A stretch of DNA of 64,000 nt, taken from Granulicella sp. Its GTDB lineage: Bacteria; Acidobacteriota; Terriglobia; Terriglobales; Acidobacteriaceae. The translations under genes were made by a program, and so were the position numbers. The stretch spans positions 1-64,000 of the forward strand of contig JANXYX010000050.1 in NCBI GenBank assembly GCA_025408425.1. Direction: 5' to 3'. Positions 1 to 7,698 of this stretch are shown piece after piece. The stretch's first letter is position 1. Each line of letters starts with the position of its first letter. Under the pieces are notes generated by a model, which did no database searches, was not told where the DNA came from, and worked only from the letters and a program-made list of their open reading frames with translations.

Positions 1-2
1 GT

Positions 3-140
3 CTCATCGTCATGGACAAAGGTGCCATAGTCCTCTCGGGCCACCCCGATCCGACACTGTCCTCAGGGGTCGAGGCCTTTGGCCTTCGAAATCCGCTTCG
101 GCATCTTCGATCAATCAAGGACCTCGCGTGGCTAGACTGA
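3..140 (+). CDS. Partial ABC transporter ATP-binding protein, likely ECF-type (C-terminus only)
   Basis: Only the last 45 codons are in the window; the gene enters from the left edge. The readable end contains LIVMDKGAIVLSG, the strand after the H-loop that is typical of ABC ATPases (a 'VMDKG.I...G' segment). It overlaps the next gene, an EcfT-like membrane protein, by 13 bases, which is the normal ecfA-ecfT order. It would power uptake of a vitamin or metal ion through the EcfT subunit. The family call rests on this short motif and the neighbour, so the substrate is unknown. Confidence 0.55.
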   Translation, partial: LIVMDKGAIVLSGHPDPTLSSGVEAFGLRNPLRHLRSIKDLAWLD

Positions 141-418
141 AGGCAGCCTCCTCGCTTGACCCTGTGTGCCGCTTGCTCTGCCTGGTCCTGTTCTCTTCGG
201 CCTCCCTTGTCATGGTCCCCGTATTGGCCTGCATCTTCATCGCCCTGCTCCTCATCCTTATCTACGGGGAAGGCATCGCGCCCGCGCGCATCGCACGGGA
301 GGCTCTCTTCATCGTCGGCTTGGTCTCGTTCACCTTTGTATTGCAGGGCGTCTCAGTTCATCCCAGTCTGCGTCTCGACCCTGCTGGAATGCTGGATGCC
401 GGAGTGGACATAGGGTAG
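128..418 (+). pseudogene. Truncated EcfT-like energy-coupling transmembrane protein
   Basis: This 96-residue reading frame has two hydrophobic segments near residues 16-50 and 58-74, in the style of the N-terminus of EcfT/CbiQ membrane subunits. Those are usually about 230-270 residues long. The frame stops just before two direct repeats that resemble insertion-sequence ends (424-499). The missing C-terminal part, with the Ala-Arg-Gly coupling motifs, is not found downstream. The gene is therefore probably broken by the insertion of the island. The alternative is a short unrelated membrane protein, but its overlap with the ABC ATPase supports EcfT. Confidence 0.5.
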
Positions 419-423
419 CCTCG

Positions 424-499
424 TGTCAGATAAATGCGACAAATTTCTGACTACTTCAGTATAACGTCATGTCAGAAAAATGCAACAAATTTCTGACTA
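424..499. repeat. Two 30-bp direct repeats, insertion-sequence-end-like
   Basis: The sequence at 424-453 is repeated at 470-499 with two mismatches and a 46-bp period. Each copy begins TGTCAGA and ends TTCTGACTA, so GTCAGA and TCTGAC also form an inverted repeat inside each copy. Multiple terminal repeats of this kind occur at the ends of IS21-like elements. No transposase gene is present, so this may be a leftover end. It marks the junction between the broken EcfT gene and the island. Confidence 0.55.
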
Positions 500-654
500 T
501 GGTTCCTGGCGGCTTTCCGTGTTCGCAGGTCCCGGGGGACGGTCTCACGGTACAAACACTCGCTATTTCCATTGCCTGCACAAAAAGTGGATGGCATAAT
601 CGCTCATCCCTCATTTTCGTACACCTGAGAAGTTAGAAGGACAACCCGCCTTAC
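500..654. other. Left junction region of the island, promoter region of the three-gene operon
   Basis: No gene is seen between the direct repeats and the ATG at 655. The stretch is more AT-rich than the chromosomal genes to the right. The first gene has a usable ribosome site, AGAAGGACA, about 15 bases before its ATG. The promoter should lie here, but no clear -35/-10 pair can be named with confidence. Confidence 0.3.
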
Positions 655-1647
655 ATGAGCACTGATAAGCAGTCACGAGACGAGATTCGAGCGCGGATCA
701 AGCCCACATTAGACAAGGTTGCGGTAAAGGGATTAAGGGCGTGGCTTAAAGCCATAGGCCTATCAAGTTCTGCGTATACGCGACCAACAATCACCAATTT
801 GGTTGCGGATGAGATCGCTGAAAAGAGATTAGCGGAAGATGCACTGGAAAGAGCGCTGATCGGCTTTGAAGAGGCCAGCGACATGCGCATCTACCTTTAC
901 AAGCTAGATGAGTTGCCAAAAGCAGATACCAGGAAGTGGCTCCCAAATCGCCTCCTGAATGCAGGTTTCGCGCTAACAAAAATCCGCACATTCGCGGGCG
1001 AGAAGACGAAACCGATGTCGCCTGTATACGCCGAGTTGGAAGGTGAATTATTGCGTGTGAAGTGGGCCGAGGAGCACGAGAGCCTAAAGATTGACGACAA
1101 AACGGGGACTGTAGTCAAAGAGCCGGTGCCCAGACGAATAGTCTTGATAGCTGACCTTGCGGCCAAGACGGCAGAGTTGCGAATGAACCCTCCTGAGACT
1201 CGGCACGCCTACGAAGACGCAACAGGTAGAACACCTTCCGAACTTTACTATCAGGCATATCTCGATAAAGTTTCTGATCTATTGGAATGCACGCTTCTTC
1301 CAATCGAATGGCGGCCAGTCGTACGACAATTGGTTGAAGAAGAGGAGCCGCGCGTTGTTCGCATTCACATCGACAACCACACAAACCAGAGCAACACGAG
1401 AGCCAAAACCCACTCATCACGGGCCGATGTGCGAGACGACCCCGATTGGAAACTTGCGTATCAAAACAACGGTGAATCGTGGGCTTGGGATGCGCAATCG
1501 TTCTACTGGCTACCCAAAGTTTCCAACGGGTTTCTGACTCGCGAGCTTTACTCGCATATTGATGCCGAAACCGGGTACGTTAAAGTCAATGCGGATTGTA
1601 GCGACGAAGAGGTGAACTATGTTGTCTCGCAAATTCGAGCGCGCTAA
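655..1647 (+). CDS. Unknown protein, 330 aa, first gene of the island operon
   Basis: Family not recognised. It has no signal peptide or membrane segment, so it is probably cytosolic. Residues 20-55 (LRAWLKAIGLSSS... then TITNLVADEIAEK) look like a SAP-like helix-extended-helix, which would suggest DNA binding; this is inference. Residues 120-175 look beta-rich. Residues 195-232 are helical and acidic, ending in VEEEEP. A polar linker near 240-262 leads to an aromatic tail with SWAWDAQSFYWLP near 275-287. The stop lies 29 bases inside the next gene, so translation is likely coupled. GC content is visibly lower than in the flanking chromosome, and a recombinase lies nearby, which together point to horizontal transfer. 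Confidence 0.8.
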   Translation: MSTDKQSRDEIRARIKPTLDKVAVKGLRAWLKAIGLSSSAYTRPTITNLVADEIAEKRLAEDALERALIGFEEASDMRIYLYKLDELPKADTRKWLPNRLLNAGFALTKIRTFAGEKTKPMSPVYAELEGELLRVKWAEEHESLKIDDKTGTVVKEPVPRRIVLIADLAAKTAELRMNPPETRHAYEDATGRTPSELYYQAYLDKVSDLLECTLLPIEWRPVVRQLVEEEEPRVVRIHIDNHTNQSNTRAKTHSSRADVRDDPDWKLAYQNNGESWAWDAQSFYWLPKVSNGFLTRELYSHIDAETGYVKVNADCSDEEVNYVVSQIRAR

Positions 1648-2002
1648 ACGTGATAACCCAGGTCTGTCCGACCTCCTAGACCAGCTCATGCAATACCTTG
1701 AGCGTCAGAAGCAAAGCGGACAGACTTTCTTCCTGCCAAAGCTTGCTGCTGCGAAACTCCGCCTGAATGACGGAGAAGCATACGTGCTCTTGGAGGTTTT
1801 AGCGCGCGCCGGTGTGCTAACACGCGCGTTCAATGTTTATTGCAAGAAGAGCGGAGAACTTCTTGCAACGGTGTCTAGCGAGGACAAGCTAAACGACATT
1901 CCGCATTGTGATGAGTGCGATGAGGATCATGAGGGAGACGGACTCCGGTTGGAACTCGCGTTCCAATTCCCTTCGGTGAGAGATGTCGGGATGGCTGCAT
2001 GA
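1619..2002 (+). CDS. Small protein with predicted winged helix and degenerate zinc ribbon
   Basis: The protein has 127 residues. Residues 38-70 (FLPKLAAAKLRLNDGEAYVL...) read as a winged-helix-like helical unit. They are followed by a ribbon: Cys75-Lys-Lys-Ser-Gly, then Cys97-Asp-Glu-Cys100 flanked by His96 and His104. A normal ribbon has two CxxC pairs. Here the second Cys of the first pair is Ser78, so metal binding may use His or be lost. A strand LRLELAFQF closes the domain. It overlaps the first gene by 29 bases and the third by 4. The arrangement suggests an adaptor or sensor between the other two proteins, but no family is recognised for certain. Confidence 0.8.
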   Translation: MLSRKFERAKRDNPGLSDLLDQLMQYLERQKQSGQTFFLPKLAAAKLRLNDGEAYVLLEVLARAGVLTRAFNVYCKKSGELLATVSSEDKLNDIPHCDECDEDHEGDGLRLELAFQFPSVRDVGMAA

Positions 2003-2478
2003 AACAGACCGCTCTAACTAAGAAGCGGAAAGCCTCGCCCTCACCGGATTTGAGCACGCAGGCCCATGAGCAGATCATGGATTACCTGCGACTGGCCGAC
2101 AAATCAAAAAATCCCGCCCTCATAGAGGCCGCCGTCAAGTTGGCTAACGAAAGGCAAAAGCAGCAGAAGAAGTCGGAAGCGAAAATCTCTCCAACGGTCG
2201 CCACAATTCTAGCCACCACAGTTATTGGTCTGGCGGCGTGGGCCTGCTGGTATGCAATCGTTCATCATCCTGATCGCACCGGCTTTTCGTTAGTCGTGGT
2301 TATATCGTCGCTGGCCATCGTCCTGATATGCCTATATGCGCTATTCTCTGGGCATCTTTCCCAACTGAACTTCATGTCTATGGTTCGGTGGGCCGGAGAG
2401 CGAATCAGCCGCCTGAACCCATTTGATAAAAGCCCGCCGCCCGCCCTCCCAGATGATGGCGCGGACGCCGAACCGTAG
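1999..2478 (+). CDS. Two-helix membrane protein, third gene of the island operon
   Basis: The protein has 159 residues. A charged N-terminal cytosolic part (1-66, with LANERQKQQKKSEAK) precedes two membrane helices near residues 68-88 and 97-119. A short tail rich in Pro and Asp follows. The start ATGA overlaps the previous stop. No enzyme motif is seen. Small two-helix proteins at the end of compact operons often act as membrane-disrupting effectors in bacterial conflict systems. That role is only inferred here from layout and size. Confidence 0.8.
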   Translation: MKQTALTKKRKASPSPDLSTQAHEQIMDYLRLADKSKNPALIEAAVKLANERQKQQKKSEAKISPTVATILATTVIGLAAWACWYAIVHHPDRTGFSLVVVISSLAIVLICLYALFSGHLSQLNFMSMVRWAGERISRLNPFDKSPPPALPDDGADAEP

Positions 2479-2565
2479 ATCCTGGTTGGAGGCGTACCGG
2501 ATTCCCGGCATCAAGAGATTGGAGCTGCACGAAGTACAGCCGCCAGCGGCGGCACGTGCAAGGGA

Positions 2566-2607
2566 GATTTGCCGCTAAAGAACGCCCCAGCGGGGCAGCG
2601 GCAAATC
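2566..2607. terminator. Long hairpin after the three-gene operon
   Basis: Arms GATTTGCCGCT (2566-2576) and AGCGGCAAATC (2597-2607) pair perfectly. Between them GCCCC (2584-2588) and GGGGC (2592-2596) can form an inner stem. No run of T follows, so intrinsic termination is uncertain. It could instead be a structural or recombination site of the island. A smaller GC hairpin lies at 2540-2553. The rest of 2479-2714 shows no gene. Confidence 0.45.
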
Positions 2608-2714
2608 AGAACAACTTCAGTGAGGAGAGTCCGGGCCGGACTTTGGAACAATTACCTCCCTGCGCCAGCCTCCGCCAGCGGCTCCGGCAAAAGACGGCTT
2701 CGGGAGGTTCACGG

Positions 2715-4142
2715 TCAGCGCGGCTTGTTACGCTGACCTCTTTTGGACTGATCGTGGCTCGCTGCCGCTTTCGACGCCTTGGCCTTGGTATCGTCCGGTT
2801 CCGGTTGCGGCAGTTCCCATCCCGCCATGCCCTGCAACACACGGTCGGCGTGCTTGATGGTGTTCACATGTCCATAGTGGCTTTCAATCATGAGGACGGA
2901 AGTTCCCATCTGCTCGGCGAGGAAGTACACGTCCACTCCTTCCTGCAATCGGAGCGTGGCGTAGGTATGCCGGAAACTATACGTCGAACGCGGAACTCCC
3001 TGCGTGCCTTCGCGCAGATTCGCCTCGTTCAGAAGATCCGCAATCAGCGAGCTGTAAAGAGTTTTTGCGGGCTTGCCTGTGACATTGGTAAATACCCTGT
3101 CGTCCGGTTCCATGGCTTTGGAGATTGTGCGGATGCGTTCTAAATAATCTCCGACGCTTTTGGGCGCGACCAGCTTGCGCGATTTGCCCTTGCCCTGCAC
3201 GAACAAGACAACGATCTCGCGGCCCTCGCGGTCTTTTGCAAGCATGATGTCGCGCCAACGGAGATTTTTCATCTCCGCCGGCCTCATGCCCGTGTTGCAG
3301 GCAATCAGAATCATGTTGTAGGTGACGGTACGATACCAAACGCTTGACGGCTTGTCGGCCTCGGCAATCCACTTGCGCCCGACCGTGTGGAGTTTGCGGT
3401 ACTCCTCCAGCGTGAACTCGTCACGCCTCATCGTCTTGAGCTTCGGGCGGTCGTCGAAACGCTGGCTTGCGGGGACATAGCGCTTCTTCACCGCATAGTT
3501 CATGATCGCCCCGAAAATCGACATCTCGAAGCGGATGGTGGAATCGCTGATGAAGGGAACCGCGTGAACATCCTGCGGCTTGATGGCAATCGGCTTCAAA
3601 ACCCTGATGCCCAGGGTCTGCTGAACCTTGGTGCGGCGTGCGGATTCGTGGTCTGCGAAAGACTGCGCTACGTCGGCCGTAACTTCCCGAACGCCATTGC
3701 GCTTGTGGCGTCCCGCGCCGTTCTCCCGCCGCCATGCCGGATAGCTGCCCCAGCGTTCGTCGCCGATAAGATGTACCTGTGTTGAACCTGCATACCTGTC
3801 TAAAGCGCCTTCGATGACGGCACGGAGTTTCTTGGGCCGCGCGGCGCTGATCTCTCCGCGTTTCGCCCGCGCCTCCTGCGTCAGGAGATACTCTTTCCCC
3901 ACCTCGCGAAAGGGATGGTTGAACACAGGGACGTCGTGCTTCAAGCGGAACCGGATGTCTGCATCATGGTCGAAGGCACGTTCCCGCGCCACATCGAGGT
4001 CGGTCGTCTTGAGCGAAACCGTCTTGTAACGGTCGGCTTTGGGGATCTTCATGCGGCAATACCACATCCGATGATCCACGTCGCCACGCCGGAAGAGAAC
4101 CAAGCCCGGCTTAAGTTCCGATTTGTCCGTGACGAATGCCAT
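2715..4142 (-). CDS. Tyrosine recombinase / phage-type integrase
   Basis: I chose the ATG at 4142 (protein begins MAFVTDKSEL, 475 residues); the frame is open further upstream, but that part has no integrase character. The N-terminal arm and core-binding parts fill residues 1-240. The catalytic domain shows Arg287 in NTGMRPAE, a Lys-rich turn GKGKSRK near 317-323, and SFRHTYATLR with Arg391. The nucleophile is Tyr423 in ESHYGH. The usual first His of the HxxR box is Tyr388 here. The C-terminus is basic. It should integrate or excise the island with the three unknown genes. No tRNA or clear att repeat was found next to it. Confidence 0.88.
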   Translation of the reverse strand: MAFVTDKSELKPGLVLFRRGDVDHRMWYCRMKIPKADRYKTVSLKTTDLDVARERAFDHDADIRFRLKHDVPVFNHPFREVGKEYLLTQEARAKRGEISAARPKKLRAVIEGALDRYAGSTQVHLIGDERWGSYPAWRRENGAGRHKRNGVREVTADVAQSFADHESARRTKVQQTLGIRVLKPIAIKPQDVHAVPFISDSTIRFEMSIFGAIMNYAVKKRYVPASQRFDDRPKLKTMRRDEFTLEEYRKLHTVGRKWIAEADKPSSVWYRTVTYNMILIACNTGMRPAEMKNLRWRDIMLAKDREGREIVVLFVQGKGKSRKLVAPKSVGDYLERIRTISKAMEPDDRVFTNVTGKPAKTLYSSLIADLLNEANLREGTQGVPRSTYSFRHTYATLRLQEGVDVYFLAEQMGTSVLMIESHYGHVNTIKHADRVLQGMAGWELPQPEPDDTKAKASKAAASHDQSKRGQRNKPR

Positions 4143-4284
4143 ATTCGCCTCTATCGCTTGACTCGTCCTGTGCAGATTCCGTGTAGATTTTTCTTGTAAG
4201 TCCTTGAATCTGTGTATCTGTGTAGGGCTCGTACAGATAGTATCAGAAGTATATCTTGCTTGTTTATAATTATTTACAATATAA
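4143..4284. promoter_or_regulatory. AT-rich region upstream of the integrase
   Basis: This stretch precedes the integrase on the minus strand and is AT-rich near 4240-4285, unlike the chromosome to the right. A short repeat CTGTGTA occurs twice near 4210-4223. It probably holds the integrase promoter and may contain the right edge of the island, but neither can be fixed exactly. Confidence 0.3.
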
Positions 4285-4340
4285 TTGTCATCCTGAGCGA
4301 AGCGGAGGACCTGCTTCTGCCCTTGCCGTTGCTTGTCCCC
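4285..4340 (+). repeat. Dispersed repeat, family 2 copy 1 (short tail)
   Basis: The block GTCATCCTGAGCGAAGCGG then AGGACCTGC (to about 4313) is followed by CTTGCC/GTTGCT hexamers. The same block with a long hexamer tail is at 4959-5102. A version without hexamers is inside the OPT gene at 18295-18332. It sits just downstream of recX, between recX and the integrase, and may mark where foreign DNA joins the chromosome. Confidence 0.6.
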
Positions 4341-4344
4341 CTCC

Positions 4345-4932
4345 TCAAAACTCCGGCAAGTCCTCATCCCGCTCCGCATAGCTATCCGAGTCCGCACCAC
4401 CCTCCATCGCATCCACATCCACCGGAACCTCCCACTCCCGCAGCACCTTATAGATCGCGCTTGAACTAAACCCCGCCCGCATCAACCGCCCCATCACCCG
4501 CGCCGTCTCCTTCTGCGCATTCACCCCACTCGGCTTCTTCATCCTCTTCCGAGCCACATACTCCCGCGCCAGCGCCACCTCATCCACCTCGTCATAAGCC
4601 GTCGCCAGAGTCGTCGCAATCAACTCCTTATGCACCCCCTTCTGCATCAGATCCTGCTGCACCCGCCGCTTGCCAAACTTCTCATTCTCTTTCCGCAGCC
4701 GCGTATAGTCCGCCGCAAACCGTGTATCGCTCAGATACCCCAGGTCTTTCAGACGAACGCACACCGCATCCATCGCCCGCTCCCCCGCCTCACCCTCTTC
4801 CGCACGATTCCGCATCAACCGCCGCAGGTCCCGCACTGTCCGCATCTTCCGCGCCAGCACTCCCACCGCATACTCAAACAACCCCGCCTCACCCACCGGC
4901 TCCCGCTTCTTAGCCCGCGCAAACGCCATCAC
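4345..4932 (-). CDS. recX: Regulatory protein RecX
   Basis: The 195-residue helical protein has the RecX signature: a stretch LARKMRTVRDLRRLMRNR near 27-44, then RLKDLGYLSDTRFAADYT, then GKRRVQQDLMQKGV. The family binds RecA and limits filament growth during recombination repair. Two starts are possible, GTG at 4932 (six bases after AGGAG) or ATG at 4929; both give almost the same protein. No recA lies beside it, so it stands alone here. The C-terminus is acidic (AERDEDLPEF). Confidence 0.9.
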   Translation of the reverse strand: MMAFARAKKREPVGEAGLFEYAVGVLARKMRTVRDLRRLMRNRAEEGEAGERAMDAVCVRLKDLGYLSDTRFAADYTRLRKENEKFGKRRVQQDLMQKGVHKELIATTLATAYDEVDEVALAREYVARKRMKKPSGVNAQKETARVMGRLMRAGFSSSAIYKVLREWEVPVDVDAMEGGADSDSYAERDEDLPEF

Positions 4933-4958
4933 GATGTACTCCTGTTATTCCAATAAAC

Positions 4959-5102
4959 ATTGTCATCTTGAGCAAAACGGCTCACGTCTTTGTGAGCCGT
5001 GAAATCGAGGACCTGCATTTTGCCTTTGCCGTTGCCTTTGCCTTTGCCGTTGCCGTTGCCGTCGCCTTTGCCTTTGCCGTTGTCGTTGCCGTTGCTCTTG
5101 CT
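4959..5102 (+). repeat. Dispersed repeat, family 2 copy 2 with hairpin and 14-unit hexamer tail
   Basis: The block begins TTGTCATCTTGAGC. It contains a perfect stem ACGGCTCAC/GTGAGCCGT (4977-5000) and reaches GAGGACCTGC at 5006-5015. From 5019 to 5102 there are 14 consecutive six-base units, mostly TTTGCC or GTTGCC. Such a tract can change length by slippage. No protein is credibly encoded. Confidence 0.75.
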
Positions 5103-5178
5103 TCTAGGTACCCCAAGGCTTCAGCCTTGGGCCTCTCAGCCCACCGTCAGCAAGAAGGGCTTTAGCCCCTGGGATATG
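5103..5178. repeat. Cluster of short hairpins between recX repeat and peptidase gene
   Basis: CCCAAGGCT and AGCCTTGGG form a perfect stem at 5112-5131. GGGCCTCTCAGCCC and AGGGCTTTAGCCCCT follow. The 'GGCTTCAGCC' core recurs at 19452-19471 as a separate perfect hairpin, so this is probably another small dispersed palindrome. It may also end transcription of the peptidase gene, which stops at 5202 on the minus strand. Confidence 0.45.
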
Positions 5179-5201
5179 CCTTCCTATCCCAGCCGACAAA
5201 T

Positions 5202-7481
5202 CTACTTCCCCGCATACCTCCCCGTCCTCGTCCAACGATCGCACCAATCCCCCACCGTCTCATACCAGAGCTTCGAGTTCTGCGGCTTCAAAACCCAATG
5301 CCCCTCATCCGGAAAATAAAGCATCTTGCTCGGAACCCCCAATCGCTGCAGCGCCGTAAACAACTGAAAGCTCTCGCTCACATCCAGCCGATAGTCCTTC
5401 TGCGAATGAATCACCAGCGTAGGCGTCTTCGCATCCTTGATATGCAACATCGGCGACCACTTCCGAAAAGGATCCGCCGCCGCCGGCAGATCCTGATACC
5501 GCCAGGGCTGCCCTGGCTCTTTATCCCACGCCGCTGCCCCCGTCGCAGGACCCCGCCGAAACTCCCACTCGTTGAACCACATCTCCTCCGTATCCCCATA
5601 CGCCGCCGCCGGGTTATACATCCCGTCATGCGTCACAATGCACTTGAACCGGTCCGTATGCGTCAAAATCCAGTCCGCCATAAACCCGCCATAGCTCGCC
5701 CCCAGCGCACACTCCCGAGTCTTATCGATAAACGGAAACTTTGCCTCCGCCGCATCCAGCCCCTTCATCAGATCGACATACGCCTTCCCACCCCAGTCCC
5801 CGCTCACCTCATCCACAAACTTCTGCCCATATCCCGTCGACCCACGCCGATTCACCCCTACCACCACATACCCGCTCGCCGCCATCAACTCCCAATTCCA
5901 CCGATAGCTCCACGAATCCCCCCATGCCGTCTGCGGCCCACCATGCATCAAAAACTTCACCGGATACTTCTTCCCCGGATCAAAGTTCGGCGGCCGCACC
6001 ACAAACCCCTGCACCTGGGTATCTTCGGCGCCTCCGAACCAGAAGGTATCCAATTTTGATAGATCGAGCTGAGCAACGAGTGCGTCGTTCATATGCGTCA
6101 GCGATCGAACATCCGTCTCACTGATAAAGATGTCACCTCCCTCAGCACCCGTACGTGTGTGGGTAATAATCACGATCTGGGCTGGACGGTTCACGAACAT
6201 CTGAGTCGCAATTACCGCCCCAGCCTTCGTGAATGCCAAACTCCCAAACTCACCCTCCACCGCAGTCCAAGCTCCAGGCGGCGTGAGGCTACCCCGGACC
6301 GGAAGAGCGTTAATCTGAACGACCTCTCTACCTCGATCTGGACTAGCAATCGCAATACTTTTCGAATCGGGAGCCCATGCGAATTCGTCAACCCAGTTGT
6401 CTTTTACAGGCTCGTACTTACTGTTCGTCATTCTTGGCAGAACATGATCAATTCGCCCACTCGCACGATCCATCACCACCAAATCAAACTTGTCCGACTC
6501 ATACCCAGCCCGAGCCTGCGACCGAAACGCCAACCACTTCCCATCCGGCGAATAAGCCGGCCCATCATCACTCCCCAACGAGGTAGAAACCTTCACCGCC
6601 TTAGCCCCGGCCTCATCCAGCCGCAGCGTAAACACATCATTATTCGTACTCGCCGCAGGCACCGCGTCGAGGTTAGCCACGTAAGCAATCTCCTTCGAAT
6701 CCGGAGCCCAAGCATACCCAATCGGCCCACTCACAAAGTACGTAGGCGTCTCCGCATCCCCCACCACACTCCGCGGAGTCAAATCCCGCACTTGCAAACC
6801 ATCGCTAGCCGACATCACCAACACATGACTCCGCTTCTCCCCCATGTAATGGTCCCAGTGCCGATACAGCAGATGCTCAAACACCTGCGCCTTCACCGGA
6901 CTCTTAGCCGCCGCCTCATCCTTAGCCTTATCGCAAGCATCCTCCTCCGCCCACGCAGCCTTATCGGAGCACTCCGGATAAACACTCGACACAAACAGCA
7001 ACCACTGCGAATCCGGCGACCAAACCGCCCCATCCGCACCCGTACTCACCGCCGTCAGCACCTTCCCTACCCCCACCTTCCCCGCACCTTCATCCCAAGC
7101 CGCCACCACAATCTGATCCCCGGCCGTCCACGAAACCCACTTCCCATCCGGCGAAAACCGTCCATTCGACTCCCCATTCCCGAAGGTCAGTTGGCGTTCA
7201 CCCTCCGCCTTTCCCCCGCCACCGTCAGGATTCGCCGTACGCGAAGTACCCCAAAGATGATTCACCTTCGAATTCTTCTCCAACGACACCTCCGTCACCG
7301 AGAACATCACCCACTTCCCACTCGCCGAAATCTGCGGATCGCTTACCCGCTTCATCGCCATCAAATCCTCAAACGTCATCGGCCGCTTACCCGCAGCCCC
7401 GGCAGCACCCTGCGCCAGGCCCGCCCCGCACCCCAAAACCAAAACCAAAACCGCCGCCAGCAAACCCACAAGATTCTTCAT
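5202..7481 (-). CDS. Secreted S9-family prolyl oligopeptidase-like peptidase
   Basis: The 759-residue protein starts with a signal peptide (MKNLVGLLAAVLVLVLGCGAG), so it is exported; a lipoprotein processed at the Cys near residue 18 is possible. A beta-propeller with repeated WSPDSQW/YSPDGKW motifs fills about 40-470. The C-terminal alpha/beta-hydrolase carries the triad Ser596 (GASYGGFMA), Asp696 (SQKDYRLD) and His728 (DEGHWV). Family members cleave short peptides, often at or near proline or as acyl-aminoacyl peptidases. The gene stands alone. Substrate choice cannot be read from the sequence. Confidence 0.92.
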   Translation of the reverse strand: MKNLVGLLAAVLVLVLGCGAGLAQGAAGAAGKRPMTFEDLMAMKRVSDPQISASGKWVMFSVTEVSLEKNSKVNHLWGTSRTANPDGGGGKAEGERQLTFGNGESNGRFSPDGKWVSWTAGDQIVVAAWDEGAGKVGVGKVLTAVSTGADGAVWSPDSQWLLFVSSVYPECSDKAAWAEEDACDKAKDEAAAKSPVKAQVFEHLLYRHWDHYMGEKRSHVLVMSASDGLQVRDLTPRSVVGDAETPTYFVSGPIGYAWAPDSKEIAYVANLDAVPAASTNNDVFTLRLDEAGAKAVKVSTSLGSDDGPAYSPDGKWLAFRSQARAGYESDKFDLVVMDRASGRIDHVLPRMTNSKYEPVKDNWVDEFAWAPDSKSIAIASPDRGREVVQINALPVRGSLTPPGAWTAVEGEFGSLAFTKAGAVIATQMFVNRPAQIVIITHTRTGAEGGDIFISETDVRSLTHMNDALVAQLDLSKLDTFWFGGAEDTQVQGFVVRPPNFDPGKKYPVKFLMHGGPQTAWGDSWSYRWNWELMAASGYVVVGVNRRGSTGYGQKFVDEVSGDWGGKAYVDLMKGLDAAEAKFPFIDKTRECALGASYGGFMADWILTHTDRFKCIVTHDGMYNPAAAYGDTEEMWFNEWEFRRGPATGAAAWDKEPGQPWRYQDLPAAADPFRKWSPMLHIKDAKTPTLVIHSQKDYRLDVSESFQLFTALQRLGVPSKMLYFPDEGHWVLKPQNSKLWYETVGDWCDRWTRTGRYAGK

Positions 7482-7531
7482 CCCGAGAGTCTACCCCCAC
7501 CCACATCCCCATACTTGACTTCGCCACCCCC

Positions 7532-7567
7532 CAGCCAGGCACCAGCCAGGTACCAGCCAGGCACCAG
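7532..7567. repeat. Three 11-bp tandem units upstream of the peptidase
   Basis: CAGCCAGGCAC, CAGCCAGGTAC and CAGCCAGGCAC follow each other at 7532-7564, then CAG. The rest of 7482-7698 holds no gene; it includes G-rich runs at 7664-7680. The peptidase promoter must lie in this stretch. Confidence 0.6.
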
Positions 7568-7698
7568 TACCGCGCCAGCCCCCAACCCATGTCCCAAATC
7601 GCACTCCGCTATACCATCAAGTCCACCCCTATCCCCCATCGATAGAAGACTTTGCGCAATAACAGGGGGGGAGGGGGGGTACCCCTAAGCCCCACCGC

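Noticed and set aside
2617-2640. Short match to the conserved RNase P RNA segment (GAGGAGAGTCCGGGCC)
   Set aside because: Only this block matches. The second conserved block (ACAGAGAGCAAACCGCC type) and the overall fold are missing, so no RNase P RNA gene is claimed.
4143-4344. tRNA gene or att site next to the integrase
   Set aside because: No cloverleaf, no CCA-type 3' end and no duplicated core of useful length could be found around the integrase.
5019-5102. CRISPR-like repeats
   Set aside because: The six-base units are directly adjacent with no spacers. It is a slippage-type tandem repeat tail.
6093-7688. 531-codon open frame opposite the S9 peptidase gene
   Set aside because: It is a high-GC shadow. 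The product is rich in Arg, His and Pro with no motif, whereas the opposite strand encodes an intact peptidase with catalytic triad.
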